Positions 50,828 through 63,089 are shown, counted from the first letter of the stretch. The stretch: DNA of 64,000 nucleotides from Acridotheres tristis (GCA_037013685.1 CM072899.1:12194479-12258478); one strand, 5' to 3'. Notes: generated by a model not told the origin, from the sequence alone. Program-made: numbers and translations.

Positions 50828-53800
50828 TCAGTAGCAGGTTAATCCTGTACATTCCTGTATCATCTCCAGCTTAATGGAAAGGAAACCCCAGAGCAGGAAT
50901 TATATGGATCAAAAATTACAAAAAAGACTGAATTGAATTTTTCATATTTGACTCAGTACACACTCTCAAGTCCTTTTTCATGTCCTAGCAACTATATTGT
51001 CAGTGCTAATATTAAAATTTAAAAAAAGTTGGCCCCTTGCTACATTGCAAAATATTTTTCTTGTAACTCTTTTTACCACATTATTGGCAAATTCAAGTAG
51101 AACTTTCCAAAAAGTCACAACTTCTTCTCAGATAGAAGAGACTACCTAGAAAGCTGATTTGCCTCAAATGCAGATTTTGAAACAAAAAATGCATGTTAAC
51201 TGTGTTTGTAAACACAACTCAACTTCAAGGTTAAAACATTTTCTGTGCATATATGATCACAAATTCACATTTGAAAATCCTGCCACTACAATTGTCCCAT
51301 TAAAAAGAATACTTGAGACCCCTCAGCATGAGCGTAGCACTTGAAAAAAAAATACCTCTTCCCAATGTCTACAAGTACAACCAAGCACTTACTATTTCTT
51401 AAATCCTTCGATTGTCTGAAAAGTTTTGCTCTGGACAAGACAGAACAGTCTCCACTGAGCTTTGCTTACCTGTATAATAACTGTCTGAAGCAATATTGAA
51501 AGCAGAATGGTTTAACATACTTTCTAGATTTGAGGCATAACTCCAGCAAGCAGATCCAGTCGCTGAAATAATGTTACAAGATTACAGGTACCCTAACATT
51601 AGACTCAAAATTACACCTTCATACAAGGCTTTTAAGGATATTACAAAGCAATTATTTACAAACCAGCAATTATAAAAGAAGATGCATACTGCAAGTTTAA
51701 ACCATAACACACAAAGACAGTACAAGTTACAGATTTCAAAATAAAGAGTAGTAGTCATGAAGATCCTTTAGTATTAGTTTATGAAGCTCAGATCATCATC
51801 TAAAATTTATCCAGCAACACTTATCCTGGGAAGGCTCAACATGAAGTTGTGTGGGAAAGGAAGGAAGGAAAATGAGCACACTTGCATTTGATAACCAGGG
51901 CAGACCAAAAAAATCCTTCTTACCTGCACATCTGCATACAAAATTGTTCAACTGCAAGCACATTTACACTGACCTGTGAAGCAGGCAAAATGCCAGAACA
52001 GAGTGACCTAAGGAGCCCCCAGGAATGCAATCCAGATGTCCTAGAGTGGCTCAGAGAAAGGACAACTGTGTTGGTGCAGTGTTTGGCCTACCTAACCCTT
52101 CCCAAGCCCACTTCTGGAACATGGGGTCAGGGAAGGTCAATCTGCAGCTAGAATGTAGATCTGCATTAAATTGATCAGGAAGCAATAAGCTGCAACAGGA
52201 TGGATGTACAATCTGTGCTGATCTCAGTCAGTCGGGCAGCATGTGTACACAGATTCAAAATCAAAACATGCATTTTGAAAGGAAGGTTGTCCTTGTGTGC
52301 TGATGCAATGCATTTGTTCAAGTACCAAAACCTCCAGAAACATTTTCTTCTCTGTTTCTGTGGAAGTTAGAAGTTATCTAGACACAGCACACATACTTTT
52401 AACTTTCTAATTATGAGTCATTCATAAATGCAACCAAAGATCAGAATGACGCCATGGGTAAAGAGCATTCAAATAGACTTAGAGCATCCACATGCCTTTC
52501 CGTGCTACAGGTAACATATTATTAATAGAAATAGCAGCCTATCACTTCTTCCCTTAATTACACAGGAAGGGCTCTGTTCATAGACCAAATCACTGGCCTT
52601 CACTGTCACTGACAACATTTATACACTACCAAAGCTCTGCTTAAGCAGCACAACCAGCAGCTTTACCTAACGCTGAATAGCTACAGTGACTGCAAAAACA
52701 AATACACCCTTTCCATGACAATTTGTATTGCTGGCTTTCTCTTACACGTGCTGGAATATGCAGTCTATGAAAAGTCCTCAAAGGGGAAGACGGAAAAAAA
52801 AATTTCCCCTTTGAGTTCTTAAAAAGGAAGTAGTGGTTGACAGCTGTAAGTGAAAGTGTTGTATTATTTCCACCTTTAAGGAATTAGGAGTGGAACTAGG
52901 AACATTGTTATGCCATTCATTTAGCTTCTTTTCCTCCAGAAATTCTTTTAAAATTTACCTGACATGTTTTGGTGGCAATTTTAAGTTACATTATATAAGA
53001 AGTACTCCAGGTAAGCATAACACTAAATTCCAACTATATATACATATACTGGAAATTAGAAACATAACTTAAAACAGCAACACAGGCTAATCTACCAGCT
53101 AATATGCCTGACAGAGACCTCAGAAGCTTATTTCCTGGCAGGGATTAATTCCGTACACAAAGTCCTCTACCCAGTCCATAAGCAACCTCAACACACGAGA
53201 CCTGCTGTGGACCAGCAGACTGGACAATCTCCTGAGGTACACACCAACCTTAGTTATCCTCTGTCAGTTCATCCGTGTCATAGCATTTGTTGTCCTTGTT
53301 CACAGTACTGTAACTTCCCTCAAAGTAGATACCACCCTAACTACTTACTGACCTAAAGTTCCAGAATCCATAGAAACAAAAGAAACTTCATCAAACTTAT
53401 TCTTTTTCCCTTAAAAAGTTAATATTGACATAACCTTAAAAATCCTCTGGCATCTAGCAAGAAGAATCCCTGTAATGATTAGAAAACAAAGAGTTACCTA
53501 GAGAGATTGCAGACCTGCAAAAACAACATGGCTGCAGAAAGGATTCTTTCCTTCTTTTCTTCACAGATATAAAAAAAAATAAAGCTCATTTTTTTATTAA
53601 CAGAGTACAAAACATGAAGAAGTACAAAAAAATCATTATGCCTCCTGAAAGTTTTCAGATCCTTCAAGCACCTGGAAAGAGTAGGTATAAGTGCAAAACC
53701 CAGCAATGCCAGAATAAAATCACAAGTAATACTACAGAAACTGATTTGCAATTCTATTGCCCATAAGTTCTGGCATAACTATCACAGCTAACAACGAAAA

Positions 53801-56800
53801 AAAAAAGAGAGAATGACAGTTAATTGTGCCACGAGTTACTGGGAAAGGTCACCAGGATATTAAAAGGCAAAAAGGTAGGCAGGCTAAATGCTCAGCTTTG
53901 CAGAACCAAGAGATCTGCCTTCTTACCTATATAATTAAGCATTAATCATGGGGTGAGGTTAAACAAGCAAAAAAAACCACTTAGGGAACATCGATACTAT
54001 GGCAAAGACTGAGTTTTAGACAAATCAAGGTTTAAAGCTCATCTTTTTTGTTCCAAAAAAGGAACAACTTTGGAAATGTTCCATTTAGGAGCAAAAACTC
54101 CCATATCAGATAAGACTAATGACATATGCAGACAGCAGCAGCCAGTACCAAATGTCTTCAAAAGAACTTGCTGTACAAATATCTATCTGGCCCACTGCAG
54201 AGCTTTTCATCCTAGATTTGAAACATAACATTTCTATTCCTCCCTTTAAGAAGGGCATTGCTCAATACGTGGTTACAAGCACCCATAACTTTTCTATCTT
54301 AAGCTCTTGCATTTATTTTATTTTTATGGAAGAAATACTGAAAGTGTAATTATGAGAATATGCAGCACTAATAACTTAATTCTTAGGTTTCTATTCAATA
54401 TTCTCTTAGCACAAGCACAAAAGGTCACCCTTCTGTTCTTATACAGTTTTTGTATGCTTTCTGTATTGAAGAGTTGCTGTAATAAATATCTTCAACACAT
54501 TTAAATTATCATGTGAAAACTAAAACTAAACAAGATATTCCTACTGGGGAAAAACTTACTTTAACAGTAGCACAATACTGTCAGTATTTTTTGTATTTAG
54601 TTACAAGTTCTCCTATTCTACACTATCAGGACATTTGCAGTTGACCCCATTTCATTGTCAATTCTTCAGTCTTTCCACAGTTGGTTCATATTATTTTATA
54701 ACCTAAAAGTTCTATGAATAGCCTATCTTTCCTTTCAGTTCAACTGTCAATAATGTAATGTTCCTTAGCTCTGCAAAGATCTTATAAATTGCTCATGCCC
54801 TAAACTACCTTTGACCAATCCCTGTACTTATTACCTTTATTTTTTACAAAAGTAAAAAAATAAAACAAAAAAAAAAACCCAAATAAAACAAAAGGTCAAA
54901 CTCCTGCTAGCATTTTCTGTGTTTTTCCACTCAACTATAGTGTTACTACAGGATTTTGGACTTTCTATTATAAGCCTGCTGGAAATTCATCATTTATTTA
55001 TACTTTCTCAAGACTGAAATAAACTCCTAGGCATTGCTCAATTACACACAAGTCTGGTACAACACAACAGGAAAATTGTATCCAATTAATTGTCTGGCTC
55101 CAGCACCATGATTTTCCTTTTCAAGAAGGAAACTGTTCTGGGCCTCTGGCAGAGAGATATGTCTTCTTGCAAGATGATTCAGTCCAACCCATCTCTGTGC
55201 CTGATGTTCCCACTCCTAGAGCAGACTGAAAAGACACTTGCCTATATTCAACAAAAATGTGACAATGCTGAACCTTCTTCCAACCATTCTGCCACATGCA
55301 GAAATGTTTCTGGAAAGACAGACAAGTTGGGAATATTAATGCATGGTCACAGCAAGATCTAACAAAATTCAGAGCTCTTGGATAATCCAACCTCTCAGCA
55401 AGTGAGCAACATTAACAGGAAGCAAGTATTGATGTGATTCAAAAGAAAATCCAGAGACAACAAATAGTCATATAATTTAGCAGCAATAGACTATAAAATT
55501 GTTAGCTATAGAGATGAAGACAGCATTCTTCCTTCCTCTTCACTGTCCTGACTCCACACTTCACGTTATCTATTAAAAGAAATTCCAAAACCCAAAATGG
55601 AGCAAAACAGCTGAGTATGTATCAACACATTTTGCAGAATTCTAGCTAGATCAGACTCAAATCAACACAAGCAAAGTAGCACAGTGACACAGACACTCCT
55701 CATCCACAGGGCCCTTTACAGCATACATAAATTCAATTACTTTCATTAGATAAATAAGGAAATGATGCTGTCACATTTATTAAGAAAAACGAGAAGATAA
55801 AGACAAATTAAAGTATTTCTCCAGCACCATGTAAACCCACCTGCAAACGATCACTGGATTGCCCAACTAACATATAAAAAAGCAAAAATCAAGAACAATT
55901 TTATATAATCAAAGTGCAGGGAAGCAAGATATTGCATTTATAAGCCTGGGACCAGGAGCAAACCCCAACCATCCCATAAGAGATCTAAGGAAAACACATT
56001 TATTGGCCTTCATTCCAGATAAGTAACCTGATTCATCTGAGGTTTGTAAAAATTCATTGCAAATACAAAAGGGATTTTTGTTTGTTTTTAAAGTCTAATC
56101 AATGTGTTGGTGTTCCTGGCTCAGGATAGATGCAGCATGACTGCAATGGATCAGTTCCAAGAATTACAGTATTAACTCTGCAGCAGTGGCTCTAGATGGT
56201 ATCTCTGCAGGGAAATCCTTGTCAGCACTGACTTACCTCTACTATAAATGGCTGCCCGCACTCCTACACTGGCTCCTAAAATCATGGTGCTCAAGTTTGT
56301 CAAAAGCAAGAGCTCCCTATCCCATCCTATTCTCATGATCATATCAGTATAAAATTGGATGGTTCATCCAAGGTGAAAAGCAGTTACATAAAAATATTAA
56401 CAGGTGTATGTAAGGGCTGCCTGGCATCACCCTCTTACCAGAAGCACCTAAGCACTGGAGTTTCACCTTAGTGCATTACAGCAAATCCCAGGTCAGTCCC
56501 CCAGGGCACTTGGAACAAACATTCAGTGTTTGGAAGATAATGTCTCCACTGCAGACTGTAAGCATACAGCAACATCAAGAGTACTGGAAAATAAAACATC
56601 TGTTCATCCATCGGACAATCCTAACAGAAAGCTAAAAAGATATAAGACGAAAGAACAAATAACAGACATGGTATCTATCAAAATAAGTGCTACTGATACA
56701 CAGGAAACTAAACATCCTTTACATAGATCAACATTAAATAGGGCAGAGTATCACACAGAATTCTCTACTGGAAACAGGAGGAAAAAAAATGTCCCAGTAA

Positions 56801-57359
56801 AATCCTGCAATTCCAAATATCATTTTTCATATCCCACTTAGTTTTTTAAGATAAATTTACTAAAATACTTCTAAACAAACGGAACGTCCAAAGAAAATGT
56901 TCTGTGCTTTCCTGAAACATTCCAAGTTCTTGATATCCACAAAACATTTTATGTAATGTTAAGCGAGTTACATATTTCCTCTTTACTAATTTTGTTTGCT
57001 GTCTTTCATATCAATTTACTTTTATCCCTAGTACAATACAGCAAAAAAAATCTAATTGCTCAATTCCTGCTTGTAAATGTATTTCTTGCATAAGTGGTCC
57101 AAAATCAGATGCACTATGCTAGACAGGGTCTAATAAGCTGCAAGGGTTTCTTCCTTTGCAAGTGCAGCCTTGAGGCTCCTGTCTGCCCCTTCACTCAGCA
57201 CAGCCTGTGGACAAAAGCGCTGCCCTCGAGCAGATCAACTCAGCCCCACCACACCAACACCCACAGGCTCGGTGTCATCCCAAACACAACCACAGCAAAC
57301 TCCACTGGGTCCTTCAGCTCACGTTCAGTTGGCTGTACCGCTGGGCTGGCTGTTCCGAG

Positions 57360-57475
57360 TTGTTGGCTTTGGTATGATTGGTTTGGGGTTTCTTCTTGGA
57401 TTTTTGGTTGGTTCTTTTGGGGTTTGGTTTTTGATGGTTTTATTGGGGGGGGGGGAATCTGTTTTGTGCTTGTTT
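57360..57475. repeat. T/G-rich low-complexity tract with G11 run
   Basis: Irregular TTGG, GGTTT and TTTTGGGG units over about 115 bp, including 11 consecutive G at 57,445-57,455. It is the mirror in composition of the tract at 15,343-15,562. It produces the hydrophobic Gly/Phe-rich end of the 140-codon plus-strand open frame, which I do not regard as a gene. Confidence 0.7.
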
Positions 57476-58899
57476 TCTTTAAGTATTTTGTAATATTTTT
57501 ATCTCACATATTTTAAGCCTAGAAGCCATAATGCACAACGTTAATGAATTTCATTTACTATTATAGAGACGATGGGTTTCAATATACTAGTTAGCATTTC
57601 TGTCACCAAGATAACAATGTGTTCAATTCATATCCACTTTGAATTAAATGAAAACAATAGCATTAGCTACCATTAACACAGCAACTTGTGCCTACATTTT
57701 TTTTTCAGTTATTAAAAACGACCAGTTCTTTAGAGTGCTTTTTATCTAAGAAAATACGTTATTTTTCACAGTTTCTCAGAGCCTTTGGTAAACTCTGGCA
57801 ATTAATTCCCTATAATAGGTACTTATAATAGCAACTCACAACAATCTCAGGCACTGAATAATTCCAGATTTTGAAAACCTGGTTATCTGTTCGGAAGCTT
57901 CAGGTTTCTACAAAGAGCTTCTACAACATCTGTCAGAAGCATTTCAGCCTGGAAGTCACATACAAATTCTCAAAGGTCTTCCACTTGCTTATTTTTAGAA
58001 ATGTAAACAAAACCCAAAAAAACAATTTTAAGATTATTTCAGTTACACAATTTTTAAGAGTTTCTTCTCATATGCAGTGATTTGAGCTGAACAAACACTT
58101 AAATTTTCTGAACTATAGCCCACTTTTTCTCTTGCTTTGATTCACACTTTTTGGAACACTCTCTGCTCAGCACAACATCATCTTCCTACATATCTAGTGA
58201 GTCACTTTTTCAGGCACCTCTAAAAAAACCCAGATTCATTAACTTATAATTACTAAAAAAATAAAATTAATTCTAATTATAATATTCCAATGTTATCATT
58301 GCATGAAAAATTCACTAGTTAACTAGAAGTTATTACACTGTATCTATAAACACAGGCAGGAAGAGGCATTGCATTAGTTGTCTACAAAAATATTACTATG
58401 CACATAAAAAGTACAGATAATCACATCACCATCTTTTTCCATCTTTATCATACACATATTTAGGCTTACACATTATGTTTAAAATATTTTAAAGAGCAAA
58501 TCCAACTTTAAGTACCTTCTTTTAATTGCTATGTATTGGTAATCTTGAAAACGTATTCTATTTTCATCCTTAATAATGCTGGTGTTACATAGACATTATC
58601 TCCCTGGGCAAATAACTTTTTCTATGCATAATTAAAATGTCTTTATACAAAGTAAACAATCACATCTTTCAACTGTAAGTAACATGTTATCTTCAGCTTA
58701 GTCTACATATTTCAGCTTATACCTTCCTCTGCCTTAGGAAAAACCTTCTGTACTACTTTCCTTGGCATTGCTTAATGATGCTCCCTCTCTTCAGAGTCTA
58801 CTCCTATTTACAGATAATACTGACAAAATTGTTTACAGACTACATAGTTAACAGGATCACTCACATGATTCACTAAACAAAATACAACTCCAAGCACTC

Positions 58900-58915
58900 A
58901 AAAAAAAAAAAAAAA
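58900..58915. repeat. A16 homopolymer run
   Basis: Uninterrupted run of 16 A in intron 2. No retroposon body or target-site duplication recognised beside it. Confidence 0.8.
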
Positions 58916-61339
58916 GAGTACTAGAATGTAACTGAAAGGCAGCTCAAAAGGCAGCACAGATACTAGACTGAGTGACTGGTAATGCCTGAAATTGGCATTG
59001 CCCAAGTCCACAACTTATGAAAGCCAGTAGTTCGTTAGTAGTCCCAGATCATTCATGAACTATTTTGAAATATCTGAAGGTTTTTCTCAGTACTAAATTA
59101 ACATTTGAAGGTCTTTCATCTTTCAAAAACCCCAGAATCGATAAATGTCCTAGATATAAGCTTCTAAGAAATGTTTACAAATACTCTGACAAAGAGAATT
59201 TGTGCAGGTTTAAATATAGGTCATTGATAGGATAATGACAATTTCCTAAATGAGATGTGCTTATTAGCAGTTATGTAAACAATGATAATAGATGATCCCG
59301 CATGTAAATGTTCTGGCATAACTTTATGGTTTTGTTTGTACTTTGAAAACACCACAGAATTTTTTAAGTCGTTCTTGTGATTCAACATGAAGCCTGTATT
59401 TATCAGTATCTTCCACCTGCCTTTTCACAACAGCATTTGGTACCTATTATCTCTAATGGTACATTTCCCCCTCCCTGCCAACTGTCTCACAATTTACCAT
59501 TCAGATACTCAGCCAGATGAAAAGCCAGTTCAAAAGCCAGCAAACAAGCACAGAATCTGAAGTTCTCCACACAGCCACACTTGTGCTTTAAACCTTTTAC
59601 AACACCACATCTAACATGTGATAGGAGTGGATTCCAGGGCTTGATCCCAAACCCATTCTTTAGTTGTTTACCATGGCTACAGGTGCCCACCTCGGCAATT
59701 TTCATCACACTTCTGTCAAATCTTCACATGATGTTATCTCAAGAACTATCAAATACAATCCTCTAATTTACTACTACTAAGTTCCTACTTTGAAATAGAT
59801 AAATAAAACGAGTAAGCATATAAATTTTCTCCTAGAGAAGTCAAAGCTAACTGAAATTTAAAAACAAATAAAAATCCTCATAGCTGATGGTTTTTGAGCT
59901 TGTCTATCAGTTAGCAGACTTGCTCAATACTCACTGCTTTGTCAAATTAACTATCTTGAATACGACAGACTATTTGTAACCATAATAGAGCACGTGCAGG
60001 TCTTAAAATCTTTATAAGTCCTAAGAAATGTTGATAAAAAGCTATATGCATAATACTTTCTAATTTAAAAGCAGCACAACAAATTGGAACATTTTACTTA
60101 CTTTGAGTCACACAAGAAAGGTTAAAGACAAAGCTTAAACTGAAAGTATTTCAAGAGCTTAAGTTTTCTAGAATCCAAGAAGGCACATCACACACTCATT
60201 AGAGCCAAAGCAAGATGCTTAATGAAACATTTAATACAGATAGCAGTTTGCACAATTACCTGCAGGTAACTTGAAAGCCATGCCATAATCCAGCCTTAAG
60301 AAATTAAATGCTTGTCTTGTCCCATCATGTCCAAGTATTGCATAACATAGGATAGCTAACAATGGAAGGTTTAAGAACTTTGACTGCGTTGTACTGCTCC
60401 TCATGCTGTGTCATACTACTCAAAAAATCTGCATGAATTGCAGACCATGTTATTCTTAAAATCCAGAGCTACACTGACTGCATTTCATAGAAGGACTCGG
60501 TGTGAAGCTAAAAACCAGCTGACTTAGAACATGTTAAGTTCTAGAGCGTAACATGAATATATTTTGAAAAAAATACAGTGTTGAGCAACTGTAGCCTGCC
60601 CTTTGTTAATTTTTCGCTGGATATTTGAAATTAACTTGACAGTCATTATGTAAAACAACTTTACTTGTCCCAGTTCAATCCCTAGTGGACAAAACACGCA
60701 CTACAGGACCCGTCAATTTTGCTTAACAAGACTGCCAGACTTATGAGGGGAACAGTTAAGAACACAAGATGTATTTTAAAACCATTATCACTAACAATAA
60801 GACTGTATCATGAATGCCATCCATTACCCTCCTGTTGGCAGTAATAAATCTTCTATCAGAACCAAACAAAATACTACACAAAACTTCAAAAACACAAGTA
60901 GGACGAGTGCCAAAAAAGCACAGTATCTTTTTAAAATCCATTTTTCAACGCTCCTCACAATCAATTTTCATACACCAATACAAAAGTAATTTCTCTGCAT
61001 TTGAAAAAAATACTATTACACCACTATATCAATACAATGCCCTTTCACATTTGAATGACCCACCTCAAAAGCGCCTATTTCCAGTAATAAACGAGACACA
61101 TGCAAGTCCTTCAGTACTCTAACCATTTTCAAGTGTTAGTTTTATACACTTTTCATAATATTCAAAGTTTCTGCTTAGCAAGAAATTACCAACTTACCTG
61201 GAAAGTTACCAATTTAAAACAAATCTTATTCCTGCCCTATGCAACCACATTTATTACAGCAAACCCAGAGCGATACGCAATCTACAGGGACTTACTAAAA
61301 CAAAAGCGCAGTTTCAGTGTTTTTAAATAAACACCTTAC

Positions 61340-61537
61340 CTTGCCTGTCTTGTGATCAAACCAGACAAGAGCATGGTTCCTGGACAGCACCTTGCAGTCA
61401 AACGTGGCATTGTTCTGGGCTGGCCGGCAGCGAGCCACGGAGCGGCCGATCTTGACAGGCTCGTCCAGGTAGACATGACGCTCCTGAAACGGGTGGGAGT
61501 TCGGGCGGCAAGTGAAGATGGCCAAGGCTGAAGGCAT
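61340..61537 (-). CDS. SLMAP: SLMAP exon 2, canonical start and first half of FHA domain
   Basis: 198 coding bases, 66 codons, from MPSALAIFTCRPNSHPFQER to WFDHKTGK; donor AAG|GTAAGG. FHA residues are in place: Gly31-Arg32-Ser33 (Arg32 contacts the phosphothreonine; its Ala mutant is known to abolish MST1/2 binding) and Ser52-Arg53-Asn54-His55. The Met chosen is the one annotated in mammals. Its context is weak (T at -3, C at +4), and the frame is open upstream without a stop for 37 codons to 61,648, with an in-frame TAA about 10 bases further up. The exon's 5' border is uncertain, probably 61,633 (acceptor CTTTAAG). Identity certain, start probable. Confidence 0.95.
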
Positions 61538-61633
61538 CGAGGACAGATTGTGGTTGCCACACCAACCAGAGATGAAGAGAGCCTCTTCTGATGCAGACTG
61601 TCCTCCACAATTTTTAAAACACCTCCACAGCAA
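61538..61633 (-). other. SLMAP: 5' part of SLMAP exon 2 (leader or N-terminal extension)
   Basis: 96 bases between a plausible acceptor (TTTGCCCTGCTTTAAG, AG at 61,635-61,634) and the canonical Met. All 32 codons are open in the Met frame, starting LLWRCFKNCGGQ and ending GNHNLSS. The region is either 5' leader or, if exon 1 (ending in phase 0 after MAAAARK) is spliced here, an N-terminal extension. A second possible acceptor, GGACAG, lies 36 bases further in and is also in phase 0. Confidence 0.45.
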
Positions 61634-62796
61634 CTTAAAGCAGGGCAAATATTATCGTATGAGAGGCCTAACAACTCATTGTTTCAGTGTGTAAACTAAT
61701 TCTGGCAATAATCCAGTGAAAAAATCTCATTATGTCTTTTAATAATATCAGCAGTGGCCCAAAATAAGTCTAAAACGTACAACTTTCAATTCATCCTCTG
61801 GAAGAATAGGAATAAGCATCTGATTCCTTCAGAGAGAAGCAAAGGCCCCGTGAAAGAAGGATACAATGTCTTAAATCCAAGTAGATGAGTCATACAAGTA
61901 CTTTTGTTTGTAACCTCAACTGCCTTCTTTTCCCCCCCCCCCTTCCGTAAACAACACTGACCAAAAGTCTGACCAATGCAACATGGAAGCAAGGAAAGGT
62001 TTAGGGAAGGGGAATGAAGGAGGAAGACTAGCGTCCTCTCTCACACGGCACAGATCAGGAGCTGGAAGGTGAATATAAAGCCCTCGCTCCACAACAGGGA
62101 CCTATCGGTTCACCCAGCAATCCGCATTTCACCATCTTCGTGTGTTAAACGCCAGCAGAATAGGTGGTCCTCGATTTACGACGGAGTGCGAGAGCTACAC
62201 TGTTTTTCTCCCCTCCACCAGATAAAGCTGAACCGGTCTACAGCTTCTGGGAGCCGCTCAGATAAGGAACTTGATAAGGCATGGAGAGGCTCCCAACTCG
62301 CCTTCTCCCGGGGACAAACCAACGCGTGGGAAGGGCTCCCGGGGCCGGCCTGCGAGGTGCCCTGACAGGTCGCTCCCCGGCGGTGGCTCTGGCTGGCGGC
62401 GGGCTCGGTGTGCGTCCCTCGGCGGCGGCTCCGCAGGGGCGGGCAGCGGGGGCTGCCCGGGAAGTGCCCGCCAGGAGCCCCCGGCGCGGGGCGCGGCGGC
62501 GGCGGCTCCGCTCAGCCCCTCCGCAGGTGGCTGCGCATGAGGCGGGCCCGCTGCGCACCCCCGCGCTCTCCGCCCGCCCAGCGCGGCTCCGCTGCCCCGG
62601 CGGCGGGAGAGGCCTGGCGGCCGGGCCCGGGCGCTCCCGCTCGGTCGCTCTGCCGGCTCAGGCGGCCACCAGCCGCGGGAAGTTTCCTCCAACCTGCGGG
62701 GCCCAAAACAAACCGGGTCAGGCGCGTCTCTCAGCGCGTCCCTCCGCGTCTTCTCGGCCCCGCGGGCGGCACGGGGTGCGCCCCGCTCCCCCTTAC
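61634..62796 (-). other. SLMAP intron 1 (inferred)
   Basis: About 1.16 kb from donor GTAAGG at 62,796 to the proposed acceptor at 61,634. Holds a C11 run at 61,932-61,942. The half nearest the promoter is part of the CpG island. Its 3' limit depends on which acceptor is used. Confidence 0.5.
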
Positions 62797-62853
62797 CTTG
62801 CGCGCAGCCGCCGCCATAGCGCCTGGAGCCCTTCCCGGTGTGGCCGCGGCGGC

Positions 62854-62884
62854 GGGGCCGGGGCAGGGCGGGGCCGGGGGCGGG
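62854..62884 (+). promoter_or_regulatory. G-quadruplex-prone GC-box cluster
   Basis: Plus strand carries six G-runs of 3-5 separated by one or two bases within 31 bp, fitting the G3+N1-7 rule many times over, and overlapping GGGCGG Sp1-type boxes. It lies about 40-70 bp upstream of the first-exon ATG on the strand that is template for SLMAP. Confidence 0.65.
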
Positions 62885-62907
62885 TAGCGTGCGCACCGGC
62901 GGGCCCC

Positions 62908-62917
62908 GCGCATGCGC
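62908..62917. promoter_or_regulatory. NRF1-type palindrome GCGCATGCGC
   Basis: Perfect match to the core of the NRF1 site YGCGCATGCGCR, about 90 bp upstream of the first-exon ATG, a usual position in CpG-island promoters. Binding inferred from motif. Confidence 0.6.
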
Positions 62918-63039
62918 CGTGCGCGCGGTGAGGCTGCGGCACGGGCGGGCCCCGCCCCGCTCCGGGCGCGCGGGGAGGGGGCGGCGGGAGAGGTCGGGAG
63001 GGGACGAGGGACGGGGAGAGGGGCTGGCTGCTGTTCCTC

Positions 63040-63089
63040 CTCCTGGAAGGGCACGGCTGGGACGTGTTAGCATGGGGCAGGTCGCTGAG
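63040..63089 (+). other. Possible divergent plus-strand first exon
   Basis: At the outer edge of the CpG island the plus strand reads ATGGGGCAGGTCGCTGAG and then a perfect extended donor GTGAGTGAG (GT at 63,090-63,091). This would be the first exon of a divergent transcript pointing away from SLMAP. In mammals the next gene on that side, DENND6A, is also divergent, but I see none of its protein here. The 5' limit is arbitrary. It may be a non-coding promoter-antisense RNA or a chance donor. Confidence 0.3.

Larger units (their letters stand above)
30028..61339 (-). other. SLMAP intron 2 (31.3 kb), no gene seen
   Basis: 31,312 bp, donor GTAAGG, acceptor TTTTTTTTACAG, separating the two halves of the FHA domain. 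Named contents are CR1 fragments at 37,731-38,225 and 50,676-50,827, a CTCF-like site at 43,719-43,733, low-complexity tracts at 50,622-50,653 and 57,360-57,475, and an A16 run at 58,900-58,915. None of the many short open frames (largest 140 codons at 57,094-57,516) resembles a protein, and I see no retrogene, tRNA or coding exon in it. Confidence 0.8.
1..62930 (-). other. SLMAP: SLMAP gene, 5' and middle part (18 exons seen, 3' end off window)
   Basis: SLMAP recruits MST1/2 to the STRIPAK PP2A complex through its phosphothreonine-binding FHA domain and so restrains Hippo signalling. It is also a tail-anchored protein of sarcolemma, sarcoplasmic reticulum, nuclear envelope and centrosome. 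The joined minus-strand exons read 530 codons plus one base without a stop and closely match vertebrate SLMAP as I know it: FHA domain at about residues 28-110, a Pro-containing linker at about 140-152, and coiled coil from about 165 on. Every placed intron has GT..AG ends and compatible phases. The C-terminal 300 or so residues with the membrane anchor are not in the window. The outer 5' limit is approximate because no transcription start can be read directly. Identity is secure; inclusion of the cassette exons in any tissue is inferred. Confidence 0.97.
62797..62930 (-). other. SLMAP: SLMAP first exon (5' limit approximate)
   Basis: The minus strand has an ATG in strong context (G at -3 and G at +4) at 62,817-62,815, then MAAAARK, then a consensus donor AAG|GTAAGG after 62,797. 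The exon is probably the 5' leader of SLMAP. Its ATG is either a short upstream frame or the true start of an extended protein, since it ends in phase 0 and exon 2 is open in the matching frame. The transcription start is unknown; the NRF1 site at 62,908-62,917 suggests it lies near or below 62,900. Confidence 0.6.
62320..63070. promoter_or_regulatory. CpG-island promoter of SLMAP
   Basis: About 750 bp of very high GC and CpG content at the 5' end of SLMAP, the only such block besides the internal island. It contains GC boxes (62,855-62,884 and several near 62,430 and 62,940), a perfect NRF1-type palindrome GCGCATGCGC at 62,908-62,917 with further CGTGCGC half sites, and an ATGGCGGC (YY1-like core) at the first-exon ATG. 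No TATA box is seen. A splice donor on each strand (62,796 minus; 63,090 plus) suggests divergent transcription. Long open frames here (up to 271 codons) are composition artefacts. Confidence 0.85.

Noticed and set aside
62258..63073. 271-codon minus-strand open frame in the promoter CpG island
   Set aside because: High GC removes stop codons in all frames; the product is Pro/Arg/Ala-rich with no domain, and other frames on both strands are similarly long.
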